Shown here one piece after another: positions 1 to 6,806 of a DNA stretch of 46,941 nt. A model generated the notes under the pieces. The model ran no database searches, was not told where the DNA came from, and saw nothing but the letters and a program-made list of their open reading frames with translations. Position 1 is the first letter of the stretch; each line of letters starts with the position of its first letter. The translations under genes were made by a program, and so were the position numbers. Source of the stretch: Bacteroidaceae bacterium (GTDB lineage Bacteria > Bacteroidota > Bacteroidia > Bacteroidales > Bacteroidaceae); the NCBI GenBank assembly GCA_017645655.1, contig JAGCNZ010000009.1, positions 1 through 46,941 of the forward strand, written 5' to 3'.

Positions 1-133
1 AATACTTGGCCCGTTCGTCATCGGTTGCCTCCTTTAATTTAGGATACCAAAGCAAAGACTGTTTATATTGATGCCCTTGTTCATCCTTGCCATATAAGTA
101 GTCGGCATCAAACCAAATTTCAATAATCTTCAT
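1..133 (-). CDS. DUF2442 domain protein, N-terminal part only
   Basis: The ORF starts at ATG 133 and runs off the left edge of the window, giving 44 visible residues that begin MKIIEIWFDADYLYG and contain QSLLWYPKLKEATDDERAKY. The WFD-x-D start and the SLLWYP-x-L-x-x-AT-x-x-x-R core are typical of DUF2442, a small family that is often encoded next to DUF4160 in presumed toxin-antitoxin-like pairs; the biochemical role is unsettled. It lies 12 bp downstream of a DUF4160-like C-terminal remnant on the same strand, which is the usual partner order. A consensus promoter stands at 266-297. The 3' part of the gene is outside the window, so it is unknown whether the gene is intact. Confidence 0.75.
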   Translation of the reverse strand, partial: MKIIEIWFDADYLYGKDEQGHQYKQSLLWYPKLKEATDDERAKY

Positions 134-145
134 GTCTTTCCTTCC

Positions 146-265
146 TTATTTGTTAAAGTATTCGTTCCAACGACTTATGATAATGTCAGCATTCTCGTCG
201 ATCACTTTCTTTATCTTCTTGTAGTCATTAGCTTTGATTCCTTCTTTATTCTGTTGTTTCTGTTG
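146..265 (-). pseudogene. DUF4160 C-terminal remnant
   Basis: The minus-strand reading frame ending at TAA 148-146 encodes NKEGIKANDYKKIKKV followed by IDENADIIISRWNEYFNK. This matches my memory of the C-terminus of Bacteroidales DUF4160 proteins (an acidic helix then I-x-x-RWN-x-YFN). The N-terminal half is missing. The only upstream in-frame start, TTG 268-266, lies inside the -10-like box TACTTTTG, so it would not be transcribed as a start. A GTG in the middle of the frame would give only about 19 residues. I read this as a 5' deletion that removed the first half of a DUF4160-DUF2442 pair and left a promoter directly in front of the remnant. It could also be a genuine very short peptide; no database check was possible. 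Confidence 0.55.
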
Positions 266-297
266 CAAAAGTAGGAATTATTTTCGATACCTCCAAG
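266..297 (-). promoter_or_regulatory. Bacteroidetes-type promoter for the DUF2442 gene
   Basis: On the minus strand CTTG (297-294) is followed after 20 bp by TACTTTTG (273-266), a full match to the TAnnTTTG box. Transcription would start near 259, inside the DUF4160 remnant, and continue into the DUF2442 gene. Confidence 0.6.
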
Positions 298-401
298 TGT
301 TTTCACAACTTTTTCCGCCCGGCAAGAGCAAACACACATTATTAAGCCAAGTTATTTGATTAGTTAAATCAGACAAGCAGACACTTTTTCTTGCTGTTTC
401 C

Positions 402-432
402 TTTGTTTGTATTAAATAAATCACTAACTTTG
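402..432 (+). promoter_or_regulatory. Bacteroidetes-type promoter for the nucleotidyltransferase unit
   Basis: TTTG at 402-405 and TAACTTTG at 425-432 are separated by 19 bp, matching both consensus elements. The predicted start near 439 lies about 25 bp before the small ORF at 464, which supports a real transcription unit of small ORF plus nucleotidyltransferase. Confidence 0.7.
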
Positions 433-463
433 CAAGCGAAAAGCTAAAATATGATTCTGAATA

Positions 464-622
464 ATGAGTCAAGCGGTTGAACATTGAAGCACGCTATCAG
501 GAATACAGAACAATGTAGCCCGTACACTCAATAGCGAGCGTACTGCCATGATATTAGAACAAACGAAACAGTTGCACGCATGGATACTGGAAAAGCTAAA
601 GGAAAAGTCATCGACCCGATGA
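464..622 (+). pseudogene. Small unknown ORF interrupted by a TGA, coupled to the nucleotidyltransferase
   Basis: From ATG 464 the frame reads MSQAVEH, then TGA (485-487), then stays open to TGA 620-622 with a hydrophilic helical C-terminus including EQTKQLHAWILEKLKEK. The final TGA overlaps the ATG of the nucleotidyltransferase (ATGA at 619-622), a typical translational-coupling arrangement in this genome. That suggests the frame was once, or still is, a translated gene. The intact part could start at ATG 548 (24 aa), or the TGA could be a recent nonsense mutation of a 52-aa protein. I do not recognise the family. Position before a minimal nucleotidyltransferase suggests a partner gene, but this is inference. 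Confidence 0.35.
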
Positions 623-954
623 ACTTTACGTCCGACACCATACAAGGCATCCTCCCAAAAGACTTTGCCCTGGAATTGGTACGTCGCTACAAAGCTGCCA
701 TCGCCCCGCACTTTGACCCAACCATGAAGGTGATGATGTTCGGCTCCTACGCCAAGGGCTGTCCTAACGAATGGAGCGACATCGACGTCGCCGTCATCGT
801 GCCAAAGGTCAATGCTGACGATTGGTGGAACACTGCCGTATCTCTTGGTCGCGCCACTCGCAACATCAGCAGCTACATCGAGCCTATCCTATTGGAGAGC
901 AACGAAGACACACCCATATACCGTGAAGTAATGCGTACGGGCATAGCAGTATAA
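619..954 (+). CDS. Minimal nucleotidyltransferase (MNT-like, NTP_transf_2)
   Basis: A 111-aa protein starting MNFTSDTIQGILPKDF. The core MMFGSYAKGCPNEWSDIDVA is the nucleotidyltransferase signature: GSYAKG, then D-x-D, with the two aspartates expected to bind metal. Proteins of this size usually act as the MNT half of HEPN-MNT systems and transfer nucleotides to a partner. No HEPN gene follows; the next gene is 335 bp away and unrelated, so the partner is absent or is the damaged ORF upstream. I chose ATG 619 over ATG 580 because 619 overlaps the upstream stop as ATGA and because residues encoded by 580-618 are a shadow of the upstream frame. Part of a decayed accessory patch. Confidence 0.75.
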   Translation: MNFTSDTIQGILPKDFALELVRRYKAAIAPHFDPTMKVMMFGSYAKGCPNEWSDIDVAVIVPKVNADDWWNTAVSLGRATRNISSYIEPILLESNEDTPIYREVMRTGIAV

Positions 955-1050
955 ACTATTAGCCATCATACATTATATATAATATAAGCATGCCTATGGC
1001 ATAAACAAATGAAATAAGACATATAGACAAAAAGCGTTAGCTTAGATTCT

Positions 1051-1172
1051 TGTTTACTGATAATTGGGGAATTAAAGTAAAGCTACAAGAGTAAAGGTTA
1101 ATGCTCACGTCGCAAGGCGTGGGCTTTTACTCGTTTAAGTAGCAATGGTTATCCCCAATACCTCAGTAAACA
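1051..1172. other. Nested inverted-repeat element (possible structured RNA or small mobile element)
   Basis: Five stems nest concentrically. TGTTTACTGA (1051-1060) pairs with TCAGTAAACA (1163-1172). TTGGGGA (1064-1070) pairs with TCCCCAA (1152-1158). GCTAC (1082-1086) pairs with GTAGC (1139-1143). GAGTAAA (1089-1095) pairs with TTTACTC (1126-1132). GCTCACGTC (1103-1111) pairs with GGCGTGGGC (1116-1124, two G-T pairs) around a GCAA tetraloop (1112-1115). There is no ORF in 955-1288. A T7 run follows at 1191-1197. I cannot assign a known RNA family. The GNRA loop and the G-T pairs favour an RNA read in the plus direction; the long outer arms also fit a MITE or an invertible segment, although no promoter consensus is visible between them. 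Confidence 0.6.
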
Positions 1173-1288
1173 TAGACGAAGGAAGTCCACGTTTTTTTAT
1201 ATATACATGAACTGACAAACGACCAGACAAACTCATAAACATATTAATTTATTAACTTCTTTTCTAACCAACTCAAAACAAAACAATC

Positions 1289-2284
1289 ATGAAAAAGAAA
1301 CTATTCTTAGTATGTGCGGCCTTAGTGTGGACAGTATCGCTTATGGCCCAGAACATTTCAGTTGTAAACTCCAGCGGCAGCACAAAGTTGTACCGCACGC
1401 TGCAGGCAGCCATCGAAGGCGCAGACCCCAACAGCACCATCTATCTCCCTGGCGGAGGCTTCACTATTGAGGACAGCGTGAAGATAACAAAGAAACTCAC
1501 CATCATCGGCATCGGGCATAAATCTAAGAATGACAATGTGGATGGTAATACAACGATCAGTGGTAACTTATATTTTTATTGTAGCAATAGTGCTGTGATT
1601 GGATGCTATATAACAGGAAACGTATACATAGGGCAACCCAATACTGTTGTTGGTGGAGCTGCAAATGATGTTTTGGTCAAATATTGTAATGTAAACAAGG
1701 TATCTATTTATAACAATGGAAGTCTTGGAACGGTGGTAAACCAATGTTATATCCGCAGTTCAGTTGGTGCTAATGGTTCTACTTATTCTGTCGTTGCAGA
1801 AATTACAAACAATGTCATACATCATACATATTATTTAACGAACTCTATTATCTCCAACAATATTATTACTGGTTCTTCCGACAGCTATCAACTTAGTCAC
1901 ACTTACAATTCGATTGTAAATAATAATATCTTCACTAATACGACAGGAGCTGCTATCATTTATGGCAGCAATAATTCATTTTCTGGTAATATGGGTTGGA
2001 AGGCTCTATCGTCTGATGAAGATTACACGAACATGTCTTCATATAATCTAGAAGATATTTTCGTCAACTACAATAATGGCGCTGTTTCTCCTGCCTCTAA
2101 TTACCACTTCAAAGATGAATACAAGCAATACGAGAACCAAGTTGGTATATATGCAGGTGATGGTTTCAACGACAAGCAGATGGCTCCTGTTCCCTATATC
2201 GTTGCAAAGCATATTGACGAGCAAACCGATGCATCGGGCAAGCTCAACATCAAAATTCGTGTAAAAGCAAGTGGAGAAGAATAA
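1289..2284 (+). CDS. Secreted right-handed parallel beta-helix protein
   Basis: A 331-aa protein with a clear signal peptide (residues 1-21, ending SLMAQ). From about residue 35 to 245 it shows the features of a pectate-lyase-like beta-helix: short strands ending in N/G turns, such as TIIGIGHKS, AVIGCYITGNVYIG and SIISNNIITG, with stacked asparagines (NNVIHH, NNNIFTN). The last about 60 residues are outside the helix. No catalytic motif is recognisable, so enzyme or adhesin function is open. It is first of three secreted-protein genes (12 bp, then 2 bp spacing). No TAnnTTTG promoter was seen in 955-1288, although the long AT-rich leader is typical for the phylum. The C-terminus carries no obvious type IX sorting domain. 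Confidence 0.8.
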   Translation: MKKKLFLVCAALVWTVSLMAQNISVVNSSGSTKLYRTLQAAIEGADPNSTIYLPGGGFTIEDSVKITKKLTIIGIGHKSKNDNVDGNTTISGNLYFYCSNSAVIGCYITGNVYIGQPNTVVGGAANDVLVKYCNVNKVSIYNNGSLGTVVNQCYIRSSVGANGSTYSVVAEITNNVIHHTYYLTNSIISNNIITGSSDSYQLSHTYNSIVNNNIFTNTTGAAIIYGSNNSFSGNMGWKALSSDEDYTNMSSYNLEDIFVNYNNGAVSPASNYHFKDEYKQYENQVGIYAGDGFNDKQMAPVPYIVAKHIDEQTDASGKLNIKIRVKASGEE

Positions 2285-2296
2285 AGACAAACAGCT

Positions 2297-5275
2297 ATGA
2301 GTAGGAAAACATTTATCAACATCATTGCCTGCCTGCTCTGTCTGCTTCCTGCCCTGTCTTTTGCACAATCGCTGACAACATATGAATACTGGTTCGACGA
2401 CAGCTTCAGCAGTCGGCAGTCGGGAAGCCTGAGCGGCACCAATACTGTCGTGAGGCTCAGCGTCGGCACCGACCAGTTAGACAACGGCGTGCATAAGTTC
2501 AGCTTCCGTGCCAGGCAGTCAGACGGCAAGTACTCTGCCGTCACAAGTTCGCTCTTCCTGAAGCGTTCGGCGGCACAAAGCAGCCAGATGGAATACTGGT
2601 TCGACGACAACTTCGACGGGCGCGACTTCCTCAGCATCAGCAACACGGAAGAAGAGCAGACCTTCGAACTCGACCTTCGCAACGGCACAAAGTATCCGAT
2701 GGGCTTCCACAAGCTCAACATGAGGATAACACTCGAAGGCGGCGGCGAGAGCGCCGTCTATTCAGCACCCGTGTTGAAGCTCGCAGCAGGCAGAGCAACC
2801 CAATTGGAGTATTGGGTTGACGACGACTATGCAAATGTCCGCACCATAGGCGGCACACCGACCGAGGACGGAAAGGACTACAAGTTCGTCACAGATCTCG
2901 ACCTCGGCAACATCACCCCCGGCCATCATCGCCTCTATTGCCGCCCCGTCAGCAACAGCAAGATAACCGCCGGCGCCGTTACCTCTATGCCCATCATCGT
3001 CAAGTCCCGCTACAACATCGACCTGGCGGATGCTGAGGCTCTGACCGTCACGGAACATTCGTACTGGTTCGACAACGAGGAACCGGACGTTGCGTCTGTC
3101 TCCAATCCAAGGAACATCATCACCCAGCCCTACACGCTCGACACGCGTAAGCTCTCGGACGGCCAGCACACCCTGCATGTGCAATACGGCAACTCGGCAG
3201 GCATCTGGAACGGCCCTGTTGACATCACCTTCACCAAGACGCATGTGAACGACCCTATGATTGCAGCTAACGTCACGGTGGAAGACGGTGTCGTCACCCT
3301 GAAGTACACTGCCATTCCTTTCGGTCAGCGCTATATCGTTGTCCGTCAATATCCAAGTGGCACAAAGAGGAAGGTTGATGACTTGAAGAGCACCGAATAC
3401 CCGGCTGCCTTGCAAGCCACCGACACGCCTGCACCAGGCACATATACTTATTATATAGAAGGTATATATACCGATGTCGACGGCCAAACGCAGAAGGTGC
3501 GCTCGGGCGATATGGCTGTGACCGTAGAACACGCCGCCAGAACGGTTGAGAAGAGCAACATCTATGGAATCGTTACGGTGGACGGAGAAAGGTTCGAAGA
3601 TAGATTCCCTATTTATGAATCCTATGATATAACCGTAAACGGACAACCTATAAACAAGTCACCGTACAATTATAGACGAAGGGACAAGGGTGTTTTCGTA
3701 ATTGAGGACGTGCCTCATGGCACAGAATTGACAATCGGCATAGAATATAAGACCTACAGTTTCAATGAAATCAAACTGATTGTTAATGAAAACACCGGCC
3801 AAAAAACTTACCGGTTCAATTGCGATTCTGGAGATGTGCATGAAGAGCAGTTAGACAATGATGCCTTCGACCTTGACCTGTGGAATCCAATAGCTCTCAC
3901 CCCCGACGCATGGGAAGTGGGTGTCCATAACAAGTATAAGTACACTGCTTGGTCGGGCGACATCATTGTGAAGGCCATTAGCAAGAGGGTCATGGACTTG
4001 TACGACCGCGAAGCGGAAGAAGGTGTGTCATTGTGGTACTATATGCTCCACTCGAATGCCGGACTTGACGGCGGCCCGAACTACAAGACGGTGGCCAGTA
4101 CACATGTCAATCTAAGCGGTGGTGAATATAGAAAGCTGCCTCTGGACATCATAGACGTTCCTAAAGGCTACGATGAGGATGACAGAGATTTTTATGTGTG
4201 CATCTTTTCCAAGAAAGACGATTCAGACGAGATGAAGCCATTGGCTGGCGGTCAGCGACAGACGCTGAGCTTCAATCCTCTCGACTATGCGCCAAGCGAT
4301 TATATAGATGATTATCTTATAAGTGAATATAAGGAGGTCTTGAGGCTCCTGAAGAGGATGAAAGACTGGGGCGACCCATTTGGCTTTGAGATAAATACCC
4401 TCGGAGGAAATAACCTCGAAAGAATCATTACGAACTTAGGGAATGGCACATACGATATAGAAGGATTGAAACAGGACATCATAGTCAATGCCTCAAATGG
4501 GGCTGGCTTGTTGCTGGATTGCTTCATCGACGATGTGAATAATAACATTGTCGAGGACGTAAGGCGAAATGGGAAAGAAATTTTAGGCAGGTTTAGAATA
4601 TCTGAGGGCATCCGTGAGGTCTGCAACACATTGGAGAGTTTCTACCACCTTAATGAGGTTGACGACAATCATAAGTTCCTCGAGACATTCAAGCTGGTGA
4701 TGCAGGTCAGCGACAGACTAAAGAACAGTGCCGGTATCAAGTATCCTGCCTTCGAAGTTTACAAATCCTACTTCGAGCTTGCCGATGCGATGATTGACGC
4801 CATTGAAAATTTCGAAGTTATCGTTCAAGGCGGCGACGCATACGAGAAGCTTATCAGTGGAAAGGGAATCTATAAGATAAACGTTCGCAGGTACACCTCC
4901 GATGGCAGTGTGCAGTATTTCAGTCCCCAGGAAGTTAATAAACAAATCAGGAAGATAACCTTCACAATGGAAACCGAGACAAGTTTCAAGTCGGAAAGCA
5001 CATCCTGCAATGTCGATCCGAGCTTTGACGGGCTAATCGTCACGAATGTTAACTTCTCTCCCAAGAATAATGACATCTACATATCTCCACAAGTATGGAT
5101 GAACATCTATTGGACGAACAATCGTGTCACCAGGATTCCCATGCTTGAGAAGCATTTTGCAAAGCAAAAGGACTTTAATACTCAGAGTCCTACCATGACA
5201 GTAGAACTTCAGTCTGAAACGTATATGATTCCTGAGCGTATGGCAAACAAGTTAACTATCATAAATCAGAAATAG
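2297..5275 (+). CDS. Large secreted protein with N-terminal YWFDD repeats
   Basis: A 992-aa protein; signal peptide residues 1-24 (ending LSFAQ). The N-terminal 330 residues hold four repeats of 70-80 residues, each opening with a tyrosine-tryptophan motif: EYWFDD at 30-35, EYWFDD at 99-104, EYWVDD at 171-176 and YWFDNE at 256-261. Each then runs to a G-x-H-x-x-x-x-R beta segment, which looks like an immunoglobulin-like or sugar-binding-like sandwich. Residues about 330-420 resemble a fibronectin-III-like module, and the last about 500 residues are unfamiliar. It lacks a recognisable type IX C-terminal domain, unlike the next gene. Its place between a beta-helix and an LRR protein in one operon suggests a cell-surface or exported assembly. 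Function unknown. Confidence 0.75.
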   Translation: MSRKTFINIIACLLCLLPALSFAQSLTTYEYWFDDSFSSRQSGSLSGTNTVVRLSVGTDQLDNGVHKFSFRARQSDGKYSAVTSSLFLKRSAAQSSQMEYWFDDNFDGRDFLSISNTEEEQTFELDLRNGTKYPMGFHKLNMRITLEGGGESAVYSAPVLKLAAGRATQLEYWVDDDYANVRTIGGTPTEDGKDYKFVTDLDLGNITPGHHRLYCRPVSNSKITAGAVTSMPIIVKSRYNIDLADAEALTVTEHSYWFDNEEPDVASVSNPRNIITQPYTLDTRKLSDGQHTLHVQYGNSAGIWNGPVDITFTKTHVNDPMIAANVTVEDGVVTLKYTAIPFGQRYIVVRQYPSGTKRKVDDLKSTEYPAALQATDTPAPGTYTYYIEGIYTDVDGQTQKVRSGDMAVTVEHAARTVEKSNIYGIVTVDGERFEDRFPIYESYDITVNGQPINKSPYNYRRRDKGVFVIEDVPHGTELTIGIEYKTYSFNEIKLIVNENTGQKTYRFNCDSGDVHEEQLDNDAFDLDLWNPIALTPDAWEVGVHNKYKYTAWSGDIIVKAISKRVMDLYDREAEEGVSLWYYMLHSNAGLDGGPNYKTVASTHVNLSGGEYRKLPLDIIDVPKGYDEDDRDFYVCIFSKKDDSDEMKPLAGGQRQTLSFNPLDYAPSDYIDDYLISEYKEVLRLLKRMKDWGDPFGFEINTLGGNNLERIITNLGNGTYDIEGLKQDIIVNASNGAGLLLDCFIDDVNNNIVEDVRRNGKEILGRFRISEGIREVCNTLESFYHLNEVDDNHKFLETFKLVMQVSDRLKNSAGIKYPAFEVYKSYFELADAMIDAIENFEVIVQGGDAYEKLISGKGIYKINVRRYTSDGSVQYFSPQEVNKQIRKITFTMETETSFKSESTSCNVDPSFDGLIVTNVNFSPKNNDIYISPQVWMNIYWTNNRVTRIPMLEKHFAKQKDFNTQSPTMTVELQSETYMIPERMANKLTIINQK

Positions 5276-5277
5276 CT

Positions 5278-6489
5278 ATGAAGGATTACATAAAGATTAT
5301 GTGTACATGCCTCCTGTTGGCGGTGACGATGAATGCTCAGGGACAGGAAGTTAACTTCAGGTCTCCTGTAGTTGAAGAGGGAGTCAGGCAGCATCTGGGC
5401 ATCAGTGAAGATGCAGCTATCAGTTTCTCGCAGTTGGACACTATTACCTACCTCGACCTTTCCCGCCGAGGCGTGACCGACACCCAAGACATGATACTTA
5501 TGCCCAATCTGCGAGTGCTCAATTTAAGCGACAACTCGGTGAATGACCTTCGTCCGCTTGCCGTGCTTGATTCTCTGGAATATGTAAATTTGAGCGGCAA
5601 CAACCTGTTAAGCATCAACGACCTGATTGGTTCCACGTCAAAGAACATGATGGTCAATGTGTCGTTCAACCGCATCAAGGATTTCTCCTTGTTCTGTTCA
5701 GTTTTACCCTGCGAATTCACTTTGAATGGAACAGGACTCCAATTGAGCGACGATGCTCCCTATTTCGATGTATATCAGCTGTATGCCGATATAGTCGATG
5801 GAGCGACGCCTAAGGCATATTATCGTGGATACACGAATATGGATGCGGCAGTTTCTTTGAGGTGCGGTTTGCTGAGTGCACCGGCACAGATGGACGGCTA
5901 CACAAACAGCGTCACGCTACTCAATGTCCTCGATGGAACGACGCAAGTCACTCTCTCCAATGGTGAGGTGGGCGACACGACCTACATCGTGCCGCCATCA
6001 ACACATATCGTGGGAGCCGGTGAGGCGGTCACTATTAACACCGAGTTGCCTGAGAGCTATCAGATTGGGTACCTGCGAGCTTTGCATGGAACTGTGGAAG
6101 CCGATGGTGCGACGCTGCACTACACGGCACCTTCGCCCATCGTGGCCGACACCCTCTATATGAGCTATTATGAGGGAAATCGCATCAAGGGCTTTGCACA
6201 GATGTACTTCATGTCGCAGGATTTCTACGACGGAGTCAAGACTGTCGAGCAGGACAATCCCCTGAAGATGTCGCTCCATAATGGTGTGCTTAGTATCGCT
6301 GCGCCGTCAACACAAAAGGATGGCTTGACTGCCGTGAAGGTGTACGATGCAATGGGTCGCACCTTGGCAGTAAAGACACAGGATACAGGAGGTGACGTCG
6401 TTATCGCGTTGCCAAAGAGTTCCTCTGTTGTCATTGTTGAGGCGACATACGCAGGACGACACATCGTAACGAAGGTTGCCGCAAGATAG
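5278..6489 (+). CDS. Secreted leucine-rich-repeat protein with type IX-like C-terminal domain
   Basis: A 403-aa protein; signal peptide about residues 1-22 (ending MNAQGQ). Residues about 25-150 contain leucine-rich repeats of the internalin-like spacing: TITYLDLSRRGVTD, LRVLNLSDNSVND and LEYVNLSGNNL. The last about 75 residues include VKVYDAMGRTLAVK and end with a strand-rich segment finishing VTKVAAR. This fits the type A Por secretion C-terminal sorting domain (VYD-x-x-GR motif), so the protein is probably exported through the type IX system and attached to the surface. It begins 2 bp after the preceding stop, which indicates tight co-transcription. A terminator follows at 6523-6550. Confidence 0.8.
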   Translation: MKDYIKIMCTCLLLAVTMNAQGQEVNFRSPVVEEGVRQHLGISEDAAISFSQLDTITYLDLSRRGVTDTQDMILMPNLRVLNLSDNSVNDLRPLAVLDSLEYVNLSGNNLLSINDLIGSTSKNMMVNVSFNRIKDFSLFCSVLPCEFTLNGTGLQLSDDAPYFDVYQLYADIVDGATPKAYYRGYTNMDAAVSLRCGLLSAPAQMDGYTNSVTLLNVLDGTTQVTLSNGEVGDTTYIVPPSTHIVGAGEAVTINTELPESYQIGYLRALHGTVEADGATLHYTAPSPIVADTLYMSYYEGNRIKGFAQMYFMSQDFYDGVKTVEQDNPLKMSLHNGVLSIAAPSTQKDGLTAVKVYDAMGRTLAVKTQDTGGDVVIALPKSSSVVIVEATYAGRHIVTKVAAR

Positions 6490-6522
6490 TCGGATTGATA
6501 CAGCAATAATATTATAAGGAGA

Positions 6523-6550
6523 GCTCGAAGAACACTTCGGGCTTTCTTTG
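6523..6550 (+). terminator. Rho-independent terminator of the secreted-protein operon
   Basis: GCTCGAAG (6523-6530) pairs with CTTCGGGC (6535-6542) around the loop AACA, giving 8 bp with one G-T pair, followed by TTTCTTTG. It lies 33 bp after the stop of the LRR gene. Confidence 0.75.
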
Positions 6551-6619
6551 TTTGGCAAGGTCTTTCGATGACGGGAAACGGGACGAAAACAGACGCTCCC
6601 AGTTAAGACTTAAAACTAT

Positions 6620-6713
6620 CCACGTGATAAATTGATTTTACCCACGTGATATTTTATTTTTAACACGTGATAATTTCAATTTACCCACGTTATAATTTCG
6701 TTTTACCCACGCG
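6620..6713 (+). repeat. Intergenic 22-bp CACGTG array, copy 1
   Basis: CACGTG or variants start at 6621, 6643, 6664, 6686 and 6708 (steps 22, 21, 22, 22). Units have the form CCCACGTGATAATTT followed by an ATTTTA tail. The array lies between two converging genes. The rest of the 317-bp gap (6490-6806) holds the terminator and about 90 bp with no recognisable feature. Confidence 0.9.
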
Positions 6714-6806
6714 AAGTTTTCTGGCGCCCCTCGCTATGTCTGCTGCTGACGTTTGTGTCGTGGGCGACGACCCCCTTTCTGCAAATGCTTTCGAGCCTGT
6801 TTGGGC

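Noticed and set aside
580-618. N-terminal extension of the nucleotidyltransferase from ATG 580
   Set aside because: These codons overlap the upstream frame; the ATGA overlap at 619 is the better start.
1051-1172. Invertible promoter flanked by inverted repeats
   Set aside because: The outer arms fit, but no TAnnTTTG box was found in either orientation inside, and the nested inner stems are not needed for inversion.
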